DNA from: Terribium retamae
GTDB lineage: Bacteria; Pseudomonadota; Alphaproteobacteria; Rhizobiales; Rhizobiaceae
Length of the DNA: 64,000 nucleotides
Assembly (NCBI RefSeq): GCF_022347545.1
Contig: NZ_JAKREW010000006.1
Span: forward strand, 1-64,000
Reading direction: 5' to 3'
Numbering within the stretch: the stretch's first letter is position 1; each line of letters begins with the position of its first letter. This document shows positions 15,653 through 25,061 of the stretch, piece by piece. The position numbers and the translations under genes are program-made. Below the pieces are notes generated by a model. It worked only from the letters and a program-made list of their open reading frames with translations, had not been told where the DNA came from and did not search any database.

Positions 15653-18106
15653 TCAGTAGAGGCCGCCGCCACCAGACTGGATAGCCTGCGATGCCTGAGG
15701 CGAAATCCCGGATCCAGGACCATTCGAACCGTCCGAACCCATGCCGATGACCCAGTAGCTGTCGGCCGGTCCAGTGCCTGGCTTGAAGGCCTCCATGATC
15801 GTGTTGGGGTCGCCTTCATTGGCGCGCATGCCGGTCTTTCGGTTGATTGCGACCAGGGTCATGCCCTCCGGCACCTTGAACGCGATCTTCGGTTGACCAA
15901 CCAGCGCATCGCGCATCATGTCCTTGAAGATCGGCGCCGCGAGGCCGCCGCCGGTGATGCCCTTACCGAGCGGCTTGGGCTGATCGTAGCCGAGATAAAG
16001 GCCAACCAGCAGATTCGGCGTGAAGCCGATGAACCATGCATCCTTTTCGTCGTTGGTGGTGCCGGTCTTGCCTGCCATCGGGTAGCCGAGTTCGGCAACG
16101 GTAGCGCCGGTACCGCGCTTGATGACACCTTCCATCATGGAGGTGATCTGGTAGGCCGTCATCGGATCCAGCACCTGTTCGGAATTGTCGGTCAACTCCG
16201 GCTCGGCCTGGTTCTTCCACTCGGTCGCGTTGCAATTCTCGCAGGTGCGCTCATCCTGACGGAATACCGTCTTACCGTAACGGTCCTGGATGCGGTCGAT
16301 AACTGACGGTTTGATCGATTTGCCGCCATTGGCCATGATCGCATAGGCCGAAACCATGCGCATGACGGTGGTTTCACCGGATCCAAGCGCCATCGGCAGA
16401 TACGGCGCCAGCTTGTCATAGACACCGAAGCGTTCGGCATATTCCGCGACCAGCTTCATGCCCATGTCGTTGGCAAGTCGCACCGTCATGAGGTTACGTG
16501 AGCGCTCGATGCCGTTGCGCAAGGTCGAAGGACCTGCCGAGTTGCCGTCATAGTTCTTCGGAGTCCAGGTGGTGTTACCGGACTGGATGGTAATCGGGCC
16601 GTCCATGATGACGGATGCTGGCGTATAGCCGTTATCCAGCGCCGCCGCGTAAACGATCGGCTTGAACGAAGAACCTGGCTGGCGCATCGCCTGCGTTGCC
16701 CGGTTGAATTCCGAAGCGGCATAGGAGAATCCGCCGACCATGGCGAGCACGCGGCCGGTGTGCGGATCCATGGCGACGAGGCCGCCCTCGACCTGCGGAA
16801 CCTGGCGCAGCAGGTAGCTGGAGCCGCTGTCACTCTTCTTCTGGACAAAGACCACATCGCCGGGCTTCAGGACCTCTGCCGGCGACTTTGCCTTCAGCGT
16901 CTTGTCGTCCTGCTTGTAGCGCATGGCCCAGCTCATATCTTCGCGCGATACCGTTCCCTCGATGCGTTCCTTGACCAGATCGCCGGAAGCTTCGCGATCG
17001 GGTTGCAGGCCGATCGAAAGACCGTCGCTCGAACTGTCGAGAACAACGGCAAGCGACCATTCGGGCACATCGCTCAAGCCTTTGACGGCGCCCAGTGGGA
17101 CTCCCCAGTCACCGGCGACCTCGATGTGAGTGACCGGCCCGCGATAACCGCGCAGCGTGTCGAACTTTATCAGTCCGTTCTGCATGGCCTTGCGGGCGAA
17201 TAACTGCAGCTTGGGATCAAGAGTCGTGCGAACGGAGAGGCCACCTTCGTAAAGAGCGTTCTCGCCATAGCGAGCGATGATCTGGCGGCGAACTTCCTCG
17301 GTGAAATACTCGCCAGCGAAAAGGTAGGTGCCATTGCGACGAGGCTTGACGCCGAGCGGTTCGGCCTTCGCCTTGGCGCCCTCCTCCCTCGTCACGTAGC
17401 CGTTGTCGACCATCTGGTCGATGACCCAATTGCGGCGCTCAATGGCACGCTCGGTGTGGCGGAAGGGATGATAATTGGACGGACCACGCGGCAGCGCGGC
17501 CAGATAGGCAGCTTCCGCCACAGTCAGCTCGTTGACCGACTTGTCGAAATAGGTGAGCGCGGCGCCAGCGACGCCGTAAGCGTTCAGACCGAAGAATATC
17601 TCGTTGAGATAAAGTTCAAGGATACGGTCCTTGGAATAGGCCTGCTCGATGCGGAAGGCGAGGATCGCTTCCTTGATCTTGCGGTCGATCGTCTGGTCGG
17701 CAGTAAGCAAGAAGTTCTTCGCCACCTGCTGGGTGATCGTGGAAGCACCGACGGGGCGGCGTGAACCCCAGTTCTGCACGTTGACAATAATGGCGCGGCC
17801 GAGGCCAGTGATGTCGATACCGGGATGCGAATAGAAATTCTTGTCTTCGGCCGAGAGGAAAGCCGCCTTGACACGGTCCGGCACGGCCTGGATCGGCAGA
17901 TAAAGGCGGCGTTCACGCGCATATTCCGCCATCAGCGCGCCGTCGGAAGCGTGGATACGGGTGGTGACAGGAGGCTCGTATTTAGCGAGCACCTCGTAGT
18001 CCGGCAGCTCCTTGGCCAAGCTGCCTACATAGATCGCGACGACCGCAGCGGCCAGCAGAGCCAGCATCGTGCCGATGCCGAAGAAATAGCCGATAAGACG
18101 AATCAT
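15653..18106 (-). CDS. mrcA: Penicillin-binding protein 1A (bifunctional transglycosylase/transpeptidase)
   Basis: The 817-residue class A PBP has an N-terminal membrane anchor (residues about 3-28), a GT51 glycosyltransferase domain (EDKNFYSHPGIDITG with the catalytic Glu; QQVAKNFLLT), an OB-like insert, and a transpeptidase domain with SSFKPI (nucleophile Ser), SRN and KTGTTNDEKDAW. It polymerises and cross-links peptidoglycan in the periplasm. The ATG at 18106 has GGAG at a good distance, better than the GTG two codons upstream. Its neighbour amiC also acts on the cell wall. The prfB-mrcA-amiC-rne order is common in Rhizobiales. Confidence 0.96.
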   Translation of the reverse strand: MIRLIGYFFGIGTMLALLAAAVVAIYVGSLAKELPDYEVLAKYEPPVTTRIHASDGALMAEYARERRLYLPIQAVPDRVKAAFLSAEDKNFYSHPGIDITGLGRAIIVNVQNWGSRRPVGASTITQQVAKNFLLTADQTIDRKIKEAILAFRIEQAYSKDRILELYLNEIFFGLNAYGVAGAALTYFDKSVNELTVAEAAYLAALPRGPSNYHPFRHTERAIERRNWVIDQMVDNGYVTREEGAKAKAEPLGVKPRRNGTYLFAGEYFTEEVRRQIIARYGENALYEGGLSVRTTLDPKLQLFARKAMQNGLIKFDTLRGYRGPVTHIEVAGDWGVPLGAVKGLSDVPEWSLAVVLDSSSDGLSIGLQPDREASGDLVKERIEGTVSREDMSWAMRYKQDDKTLKAKSPAEVLKPGDVVFVQKKSDSGSSYLLRQVPQVEGGLVAMDPHTGRVLAMVGGFSYAASEFNRATQAMRQPGSSFKPIVYAAALDNGYTPASVIMDGPITIQSGNTTWTPKNYDGNSAGPSTLRNGIERSRNLMTVRLANDMGMKLVAEYAERFGVYDKLAPYLPMALGSGETTVMRMVSAYAIMANGGKSIKPSVIDRIQDRYGKTVFRQDERTCENCNATEWKNQAEPELTDNSEQVLDPMTAYQITSMMEGVIKRGTGATVAELGYPMAGKTGTTNDEKDAWFIGFTPNLLVGLYLGYDQPKPLGKGITGGGLAAPIFKDMMRDALVGQPKIAFKVPEGMTLVAINRKTGMRANEGDPNTIMEAFKPGTGPADSYWVIGMGSDGSNGPGSGISPQASQAIQSGGGGLY

Positions 18107-18431
18107 GCCCACTCCAGTCCGTGGCCCAGGATTTCCCTAGCGCATGGTTCCGGAAATCGGAAAGGATTTCCCGGACGCGTCTGCGCCTCATTCATGCGTT
18201 CCGGCAATCCTTGCGTCCTGCCGTTTCACGAGACGCCATAAACGATACTGCCTGCCACGCAAGGCTTGGGGAGCACCCCAGCCCGCTCGCCGTCCTTTGT
18301 CTGGGCGATGTGGGCAAATTGCGGCAATCGCAAAATTCTTGGCCAACCGGCCAGAATATTAACACCCGGTGTTGTGAAGGCGCAACGCCACCACGGGCCG
18401 AATGGAAACACACTCCCTCTTCGAGGTGGAC
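18107..18431. other. Intergenic region between amiC and mrcA
   Basis: The 325 bases lie between two minus-strand genes. They contain no good open frame. I see no strong terminator with a T run for amiC and no clear promoter; an mrcA promoter is expected here. Confidence 0.4.
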
Positions 18432-19682
18432 TCAGCCGCCCGCATTTACCCGGGAAGCCGCAAAGGTCGCAACCGCCTTGCTGATGCTTTCGGCCGCTTT
18501 GCCACGCCATTCGGGATTGGTAAGCTGAGCCTCATCCTTGGCATTGGAGAGATAGCCCAGTTCGACGAGAACGGATGGCACATCCGGCGCCTTGAGCACG
18601 CGGAAACCTGCAAAGCGGTGCGGGTTGTTTATCAGGCCGACCGTGGTCGAAAGCTCACCAACCAGGGTCTGGGCAAAACCCATGGAAAAAGAATGGGTCT
18701 CGCGGCGGATCAGGTCGATCAGGATATCGGTAACTTCCTGGCTGTCTTCCTTGATCTCCATACCGGCGAACTGATCGGAAAGGTTCTCCCGATCCGCCAG
18801 CGCCTGCGCTTCGGGGTCGGAGGCTTTGTCGGAGACGGTGTAGACCGTCGCGCCACGAATACCTTTCAGGCGGATTGTATCGGCATGGATGGAAATGAAG
18901 AGATTTGCGCCGCGCTGGCGGGCGATGCGCACGCGATCGTCGAGACGCAGGAAGGTGTCATCCTCGCGGGTAAGCGAGATGTCGTACTTGCCTTCCGCAG
19001 AGAGTTTGTCGCGCAGTTCTTTCGCAAAGGCCAAGGTGACGTTCTTTTCGACCGTTCCGTTCAGTCCCTCAGCGCCGCCGTCGACGCCGCCATGGCCCGG
19101 ATCGATGACGATGGTGAACTTGTGGGAGGTTACCGCCGGCACCGGCTTGGCCAGGCGCTCGCGCTTGTCTGGAGAAACAGTCGAGGACGTGGTAACGGCC
19201 TGATCGGCCAGCGCCGCATCGAACTCACGGTCAGAAACCGCCGATATGTCGACCGCCATGCGGTAACCGGAACCATCTTCATTCTTGAGCACGTCCAGCT
19301 TGTCGACCCGGAACGGTCCCTTGCTGATCAGGATCAGCCGGGAAGCACCATTCTCGATCTGGCCATAGCGCACGCTCTTGACCAGCCCGCGCGCCTTTAG
19401 GTCCTTCGCGGAGAAAGTCAGCTTGGCGTTGGGCACATCGATGACCAGGCGATGCGGGCCGCGCAGCAGGAACCAGCGCGGATTGGGCTCGCGATCGAAA
19501 TCAACCACGATCCGCATTTTTGTGGCGTCGCCCGCCATCTTGTAGCCGGTGGCGGCCAGCGGCGCCTCGCCAGCGTGCGCGATTGCCGGCAGAATCAGGC
19601 TGGCGAACAGGACGAATAGCGCGCAGCACGCCACGCCGACCCAGCCGCCAAGCCTCTTGTTGGTAGTCGCTCTCAGCCCCAT
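18432..19682 (-). CDS. amiC: N-acetylmuramoyl-L-alanine amidase (AmiC-type, AMIN domain)
   Basis: The 416-residue protein has a signal peptide (hydrophobic stretch WVGVACCALFVLFASLILPA), an AMIN domain (about residues 45-145) that targets it to the cell wall or septum, and a zinc amidase_3 domain. Zinc ligands and catalytic site are visible in DPGHGGVDGGAEG, then ISIHAD, and Glu near the end (LVELGYLSNAKDE). It cuts the peptide from peptidoglycan glycan strands during cell separation. The ATG at 19682 places the signal peptide normally. It is divergent from rne. Confidence 0.94.
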   Translation of the reverse strand: MGLRATTNKRLGGWVGVACCALFVLFASLILPAIAHAGEAPLAATGYKMAGDATKMRIVVDFDREPNPRWFLLRGPHRLVIDVPNAKLTFSAKDLKARGLVKSVRYGQIENGASRLILISKGPFRVDKLDVLKNEDGSGYRMAVDISAVSDREFDAALADQAVTTSSTVSPDKRERLAKPVPAVTSHKFTIVIDPGHGGVDGGAEGLNGTVEKNVTLAFAKELRDKLSAEGKYDISLTREDDTFLRLDDRVRIARQRGANLFISIHADTIRLKGIRGATVYTVSDKASDPEAQALADRENLSDQFAGMEIKEDSQEVTDILIDLIRRETHSFSMGFAQTLVGELSTTVGLINNPHRFAGFRVLKAPDVPSVLVELGYLSNAKDEAQLTNPEWRGKAAESISKAVATFAASRVNAGG

Positions 19683-20322
19683 CTCATTTCCAGTCGCTGC
19701 CCGGTCCGGTAAAACCAGCCCGGTTGTTCGATCGAAGACGCCGCTTAGGCCGTGAACTCGATTAACGATTGGTATCCAGAGAAGGTTAACCAAGCCTTTC
19801 AGGAGAGATTTCGCTGACGGAGCGGCCCTTTGCCGGCATGGAAATCAGGGTTGCCTTCCTACGCGTCAAATCATAAAAGCGACGGTGGGTCACTGCAATC
19901 CTGGGACCACCTTTCCCCTCAGCTTTCTGCTGGGCCTGGTGAGAGGTCAGGTTCTCGCCAAGGCGACAGGAATACAGGCGATCGCGACGAATTTCGCAGC
20001 CGCAAGCCCGAGGCGGGGGAAGCGGTTGCGGCAGGAAAACGGCAAGGGGGTATCCCGCGCCGGCTCGACAGGAGCAAACAAGCTGGTCCGGGTTTTCCGG
20101 GCTTAGGTTCAAAAAAGGTCCGTTCGGTTTTGACGGTTTCAGGTACTACATTGGAAAGGTCCGCATTCAACCGCGCCAACACGGCTGCGGGCGGCACCGC
20201 CATCACCCTGAAGCGGCCCACGGCGGACGAACAAATATCCGGCACGCACGCACAGACAGCTTCACGGCAACGGGCATTGTCCCGTCGGCCGCAGCTGGCG
20301 GCTGCCGGGAGGAAACATCATA
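19683..20322. other. Long divergent intergenic region amiC/rne, with rne leader
   Basis: This 640-base gap has no credible gene. A possible sigma-70 promoter for rne is TTGCCT (19851-19856), 17 bases, TAAAAG (19874-19879); if used, the rne leader is over 430 nt long. A small GCAGC/GCTGC hairpin lies just before the rne ribosome-binding site. Long rne leaders serve RNase E self-regulation in enterobacteria; that this happens here is inference. Confidence 0.4.
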
Positions 20323-23139
20323 ATGCCCAACAAGATGCTAATCGACGCCTCCCACCCGGAGGAAACACGCGTAGTCGTCGTACGCGGTAACCGTATCGAA
20401 GAATTCGACTTCGAATCACAGGACAAGAAGCAACTCAAAGGAAACATCTATCTCGCCCGCGTCACGCGAGTGGAGCCGTCGCTGCAGGCGGCGTTTGTGG
20501 AATACGGTGGTAACCGCCACGGTTTCCTGGCCTTTTCCGAGATTCATCCTGACTACTACCAGATCCCGGTCGCTGATCGGCAGGCGCTGTTGCGCGCCGA
20601 GGCTCAGGAGCACGAGGAAGAGGACGAGGACGAAAACGGCGAGAATGGCGACGAGCGCCAGGAGCGCAATCGTGGCCGCCGCGGCCGGCGGCGCGGTCGC
20701 AACCGCGACCGTGGCGAGCGCAAGCGCGATGCAGCCGCCGACGAAAACGGCGAGGTCAACGAGGAGGCTGTCGCGGAGACCTCCGAAGACAATCTGGCAT
20801 CCGCCGAAACCGAGACAATCGAAGAGAATGGTGATGTTGACGATACCGTCAAAGGCGGTTCGATCGCGGCCAGCGTCGAAGTCGATGTGATCTCGGAAGA
20901 AGTCGAAATCGCCGAGGAAACAAGCGAGGAAAAGGTCGAGGCTGCGGAAGACAGCAGCAACGACGAGCACGCCCCTTCCGCCGATGCCGACCGCGGCACC
21001 GTTGAGGAGGTGTCGCACGCGCATTCCGATGACCACGAAATCGAATCCGTCGGCGCGGAAGACGCGCTCGAGGAAATCCGCGACCGGCGCAGGCCGGTGC
21101 GCAAGCAGTACAAGATCCAGGAGGTCATCAAGCGTCGCCAGATCTTGCTGGTGCAGGTCGTCAAGGAAGAGCGGGGCAACAAGGGTGCGGCGCTGACCAC
21201 CTATCTCTCGCTCGCTGGCCGCTATTCGGTGCTGATGCCCAATACTGCCCGCGGCGGCGGTATCTCGCGCAAGATCACCAACGCGCAGGATCGCAAAAGG
21301 CTGAAGGAAGTCGTGCAGGACCTCGACGTGCCGCAGGGCATGGGCGTGATCCTGCGCACCGCCGGTGAGAGCCGCACCAAGGCCGAGATCAAGCGCGATT
21401 ACGAATATCTGATGCGGTTGTGGGAGAACGTCCGCAACCTGACGCTCAAATCCACCGCCCCTGCCCTGGTCTACGAGGAAGGGTCGCTCATCAAGCGTTC
21501 AGTGCGAGACCTATACAACAAGGAGATCGACGAGATCCTGGTCGCCGGCGAAGAGGGTTATCGCGAAGCCAAGGACTTCATGCGTATGCTGATGCCCAGC
21601 CATGCGAAGATGGTCCAGCCTTATCGCGATACCTCGCCGATCTTTGCGCGCAACGGCATCGAGGCGCAGCTCGACAAGATGGTCCAGCCGCAGGTGACGT
21701 TGAAGAGTGGCGGGTATCTCATCATCAACCAGACCGAGGCGCTGGTCTCGATCGACGTCAACTCAGGCCGTTCGACCCGAGAACATTCGATCGAGGACAC
21801 CGCCCTTCAGACCAATCTGGAGGCGGCGGAGGAAGTGGCCCGCCAGCTCAGGCTACGCGATCTCGCCGGTCTTATCGTCATCGACTTCATCGACATGGAA
21901 GAGAACCGGAATAACCGGGCGGTCGAGAAGAAGCTGAAGGATTGCCTGAAGAACGACCGCGCCCGCATTCAGGTCGGCCGGATCTCGCATTTCGGCCTGA
22001 TGGAAATGAGCCGCCAGCGCATCCGCGCTTCGGTGCTGGAATCGACAATGAAGCCCTGCCCGCATTGCGGGGGCACGGGCCATGTCCGTTCCGACTCGTC
22101 CGTCGCATTGCTCGTGGTAAGGGGCATCGAAGAGTTCTTGCTCAAGGATTCTCGCAGCCACATCACGGTGCGTACGCCGGCGGCGACCGCACTCTATGTG
22201 CTCAACCATAAGCGTTCGACGCTGGTGGAGTTGGAGGCGCGTTTCGGGCTCACCATCACCATCGAAGCCGACGAAACGGTCGGCTCGCAGCACTATTTGA
22301 TCGTCCGAGGTGCAATTGCGGAGAAGCCGGAAGGCTTCATCGAAGCCAAGCCGCAATCGATCCCTGTCGAACCCGAGGAGCCGGAAGACGAGATCGTCGT
22401 CGAGGAAGAGGACGAAATCGAAGAGGAACAGCCGCGCCAAGAGCAGCACGCGCGCGATGGCGATAGCCAGCGCGATCGCAAGCGCCGTCGCCGTCGTCGT
22501 CGCCGCGGTGGCCGTGATCGCGACCAGACCACGGCAACAGACAACGGCGAGAGCGTTTCGGCAGACGCCGATGACGAAGCTGGTGACGAAGCAGTCGCGG
22601 ATGACGCCGTCGCCGCACAGACTGAAGCCGAAGTCGTCGCTGCCGAGGCTTCCGACGACAGTGCGGCCAAGAAGCGTCGGCGCGGTAAGCGCGGAGGCAA
22701 GCGTAACCGCAAGGAAGATGGCGAGGACACCGTTGAGGCAGCGACAAACGGCGAGACCGAACCGGTAGTCACCGAGGCCGCCGCTGTGGAGCCCGCGCTC
22801 GAAGTGGCGCCCGCCGAGGAAGCCGGGGCTGCCGCGGAGCCGCCAGTTGAGAAGCCGAAGAAGCCGCGTCGCACAGCCAAGTCGAAAAAAGCCGAGGCTG
22901 CTGCCGACACGGCCCCGGTTGAAGCAGTGGCTGAAGTTCCTGCGGAAATCGTGGTCGAGACGAAAAAGGCAGAAAAGGCTCCCGCCGAGAAGAAGCCCCG
23001 TGCGTCGCGCCGCAAGGCAGTTGCTGCCGAAGCTCCGGCGGCGCCGGTTGTATCCTCGACTGTCACGGCCGAAGCCGACGACAGTGGGGAGGAGAAGCCG
23101 AAGCGCGCCGGCTGGTGGCAACGCAAGGGGTTCTTTTGA
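20323..23139 (+). CDS. rne: Ribonuclease E (long alphaproteobacterial form)
   Basis: The 938-residue endoribonuclease starts MPNKMLIDASHPEETRVVVV after a GGGAGGA box. The catalytic Asp residues are at about 478 (SIDVNSG) and 521 (VIDFIDME), and the zinc-link cysteines at 579 and 582 (CPHC). All three sites are shifted by 175 residues from their E. coli positions because an acidic and Arg-rich insertion (about residues 95-265) splits the S1 RNA-binding domain. The C-terminal third is disordered, with RRRRRR, Ala/Glu/Lys-rich stretches and the end WWQRKGFF. It drives mRNA decay and rRNA processing in the degradosome. Confidence 0.96.
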   Translation: MPNKMLIDASHPEETRVVVVRGNRIEEFDFESQDKKQLKGNIYLARVTRVEPSLQAAFVEYGGNRHGFLAFSEIHPDYYQIPVADRQALLRAEAQEHEEEDEDENGENGDERQERNRGRRGRRRGRNRDRGERKRDAAADENGEVNEEAVAETSEDNLASAETETIEENGDVDDTVKGGSIAASVEVDVISEEVEIAEETSEEKVEAAEDSSNDEHAPSADADRGTVEEVSHAHSDDHEIESVGAEDALEEIRDRRRPVRKQYKIQEVIKRRQILLVQVVKEERGNKGAALTTYLSLAGRYSVLMPNTARGGGISRKITNAQDRKRLKEVVQDLDVPQGMGVILRTAGESRTKAEIKRDYEYLMRLWENVRNLTLKSTAPALVYEEGSLIKRSVRDLYNKEIDEILVAGEEGYREAKDFMRMLMPSHAKMVQPYRDTSPIFARNGIEAQLDKMVQPQVTLKSGGYLIINQTEALVSIDVNSGRSTREHSIEDTALQTNLEAAEEVARQLRLRDLAGLIVIDFIDMEENRNNRAVEKKLKDCLKNDRARIQVGRISHFGLMEMSRQRIRASVLESTMKPCPHCGGTGHVRSDSSVALLVVRGIEEFLLKDSRSHITVRTPAATALYVLNHKRSTLVELEARFGLTITIEADETVGSQHYLIVRGAIAEKPEGFIEAKPQSIPVEPEEPEDEIVVEEEDEIEEEQPRQEQHARDGDSQRDRKRRRRRRRRGGRDRDQTTATDNGESVSADADDEAGDEAVADDAVAAQTEAEVVAAEASDDSAAKKRRRGKRGGKRNRKEDGEDTVEAATNGETEPVVTEAAAVEPALEVAPAEEAGAAAEPPVEKPKKPRRTAKSKKAEAAADTAPVEAVAEVPAEIVVETKKAEKAPAEKKPRASRRKAVAAEAPAAPVVSSTVTAEADDSGEEKPKRAGWWQRKGFF

Positions 23140-23190
23140 GGCGGCAAATTAGCCCGGCAGGTACGCCACAAGGCTAAACAGCGACCAGAG

Positions 23191-23222
23191 AAAAACGGCG
23201 GCACCAAGTGTCGCCGTTTTCT
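23191..23222 (+). terminator. Rho-independent terminator of rne
   Basis: AAAACGGCG and CGCCGTTTT form a stem around an 11-14 base loop, followed by CTTTT. It lies about 50 bases after the rne stop. Confidence 0.85.
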
Positions 23223-23272
23223 TTTGGTTGCCTTGGCGTTTTCGCCATGGGCGCTCCAAGGCTTTGTCTTCA

Positions 23273-23317
23273 AGCAATTCCGGACGGAAAAGCGCTACGC
23301 ACTTTCTGGAATTGGCC
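23273..23317. repeat. Rhizobial intergenic palindromic repeat
   Basis: GCAATTCC and GGAATTGG flank an inner part with GGACGGAAAAGCGCTACGC. This closely resembles the AGCAATTCC...GGAATTGCT palindromic elements scattered between genes in Mesorhizobium and relatives. Recognition is from memory of that family; copy number cannot be checked in this window. Confidence 0.6.
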
Positions 23318-23375
23318 CAGAGCATTTTGGGGCCAAGTGGAATCACTTGGCTACAAAAATGCGAAGAAAACAAAA

Positions 23376-23419
23376 CTTAGAGCGTTTCCGCGTTTCCGTG
23401 AAAAACGGAAGCGCTCTAG
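23376..23419. repeat. Second intergenic palindromic repeat
   Basis: TTAGAGCGTTTCCG and CGGAAGCGCTCTAG form a long imperfect inverted repeat around CGTTTCCGTGAAAAA. It resembles another common rhizobial intergenic palindrome. It overlaps the last codon of the DUF378 gene (stop at 23416) and may act as its terminator or mRNA stabiliser. Confidence 0.6.
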
Positions 23420-23652
23420 TGATGGCGGATATGACGTTCCGCCGAAACCTCACCCTCGCTGAAAGCCTGAACGAACGGCATGAGCTGCCACACGGCCGAA
23501 AGGCCGATGATGACAGAGACCAGTCGAGCCAGCGGGGTGCCGGTTCCTCCGAACAGTGTTCCGAGGACGTCGTAGCCCACGACACCCATAACCAGCCAGT
23601 TCAGGCCGCCGATGATGATCAGGACGAGGGTCACAAGGTTCATGGCGCGCAT
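23416..23652 (-). CDS. DUF378 family small membrane protein
   Basis: The 78-residue protein fits DUF378: two hydrophobic helices with GGLNWLVMGVVGYDVLGTLFG between and within them, then GLSAVWQL and a His-rich polar tail (ERHIRHH). Members are of unknown function. The ATG at 23652 is chosen because GGAGG lies five bases upstream; two other in-frame ATGs exist at 23664 and 23643. An EcfG-type promoter precedes it. Confidence 0.88.
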   Translation of the reverse strand: MRAMNLVTLVLIIIGGLNWLVMGVVGYDVLGTLFGGTGTPLARLVSVIIGLSAVWQLMPFVQAFSEGEVSAERHIRHH

Positions 23653-23684
23653 TGGTGCCTCCATGAGTTTGTTGCCTGACGCAA

Positions 23685-23712
23685 AAAACGCAAGTCGATC
23701 CAGGGAGGTTCC
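23685..23712 (-). promoter_or_regulatory. EcfG (RpoE2)-type general stress promoter
   Basis: On the minus strand GGAAC (23712-23708) is followed after 19 bases by TT within CGTTTTTT. It lies about 35 bases before the DUF378 start codon and matches GGAAC-N18/19-TT. Control by EcfG is inferred. Confidence 0.7.
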
Positions 23713-23756
23713 ACCCAATCGCGAAATCGTGAAGACGGCGTCAGGCCCGCTCGTTA

Positions 23757-24905
23757 CTATTTCAGCCAGCGCTCGAGCCGCGATACGGCTTCCACCATCT
23801 CATCATGGCTTCCGGCATAGGAGAAACGCATGAAGCGGTGCCCCTGCCGTGGATCGAAATCGCGACCTGGCGTTGCCGCGACATGGGCTTCCGCCAGCAT
23901 CTTGCCGGCAAATGCCATGCTGTCGTTCGTAAGGCGCGAGACATCGCAGAAAGCGTAAAAGGCGCCGTCCATCGGGGCTGCCAGCATAAAGCCCAGTTTC
24001 GGGAGGCGCTTCATCAGCAAATCGCGATTCCAGGCATAACGCGCCTTCACCGCTTCAAGCTCCTCGGTTGCCTCGAAGGCTTCGATGGCTGCCACCTGAG
24101 AGAGTTCCGGGGCCGAAATATAGAGGCTCTGCGCAATGCGTTCGACCGGTCTCACCAGTTTTTCGGGCAGCACCATCCAGCCGATACGCCAGCCGGTCAT
24201 GCAATAATATTTCGAGAAGGAGTTGATCACCGTGACATCCCTACCGAAGGTGAGTGCGGTAGTATCGGGCGCACCATAGGCCAGGCGGTGGTAGATCTCA
24301 TCGGAGATCACCGCGATGCCAAGTCGGTCGGCCGTTTGGACCAGCAGCTTCAGCGCTTCGTTCGGGATGACCGCGCCCGTAGGATTGGCCGGGCTCGCGA
24401 ACAGCACGCCCTTCAGCGGTTTCTCGGCATGAGCAGCGGCCAGATGTTCGGCGTGGAGATAAGCGGCACCATCCAGTTCGATCTCGACAACCTCTATGCC
24501 AAGAGCTGCCATGATGTTGCGATAGGCTGGATAGCCCGGCGCGGCGATGGCGACCCGGTCGCCGGCGTCGAACATGGCGAGGAAAGCAAGATTGAAGGCG
24601 GCGGAAGATCCCGTCGTGACGGCGATGCGCCCCGGCGCAACCTCGATCCGGTAATGATCGCGATAATGGTCAGCGATGGCACGGCGCAAATCGGCCAGGC
24701 CCAGCGCATCGGTATAGCCGATGCGTCCGGTCTTTAACGCGGCAACGGCAGCCTCCCGCACAACGGCGGGCGCCGGATCCGATGGCTGACCGACAGCCAT
24801 GGAAATCACCGGCGCGCCTTCGCCTTTCAGCTTGTTGGCACCGGCCAGAACATCCATGGCATGGAACGGCTCGACGTCCCCGCGCAGTGATAGCGAAACG
24901 ACCAT
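23757..24905 (-). CDS. Pyridoxal-phosphate aminotransferase, class I/II
   Basis: The 382-residue enzyme has the fold-type I pattern: AVGQPSDPAP and TTGSSAAFNL near the start, SPANPTGAVI, SDEIYHRLAYG, and the PLP-binding Lys in SFSKYYCMTGWRIGW, then a late Arg in MRFSYAGS. It is of the aspartate/LL-diaminopimelate-like subfamily; the amino donor cannot be told from sequence. The start at 24905 fits the family length. It is divergent from the M48 protease gene and convergent with none. Confidence 0.9.
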   Translation of the reverse strand: MVVSLSLRGDVEPFHAMDVLAGANKLKGEGAPVISMAVGQPSDPAPAVVREAAVAALKTGRIGYTDALGLADLRRAIADHYRDHYRIEVAPGRIAVTTGSSAAFNLAFLAMFDAGDRVAIAAPGYPAYRNIMAALGIEVVEIELDGAAYLHAEHLAAAHAEKPLKGVLFASPANPTGAVIPNEALKLLVQTADRLGIAVISDEIYHRLAYGAPDTTALTFGRDVTVINSFSKYYCMTGWRIGWMVLPEKLVRPVERIAQSLYISAPELSQVAAIEAFEATEELEAVKARYAWNRDLLMKRLPKLGFMLAAPMDGAFYAFCDVSRLTNDSMAFAGKMLAEAHVAATPGRDFDPRQGHRFMRFSYAGSHDEMVEAVSRLERWLK

Positions 24906-25061
24906 TTTTCGACGAAACTCCCGGGTAACGATGCCCCATCATCCGCGTCCGGCTGTTGGATCGCGCCGCACAATTGCCCGATTGATGGGGATCACAAGTT
25001 CGGTAAGTTTTCGCGCGCCGGCTTTTCATCGTCAACCGCCTCGTCTACCAGTGTACGCATC

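Noticed and set aside
19880..20110. RNase P RNA-like GC-rich segment in the rne leader
   Set aside because: The conserved RNase P segments (such as GAGGAAAGTCC) are absent.
21853..23121. 422-codon open frame on the minus strand
   Set aside because: Antisense to the low-complexity tail of rne.
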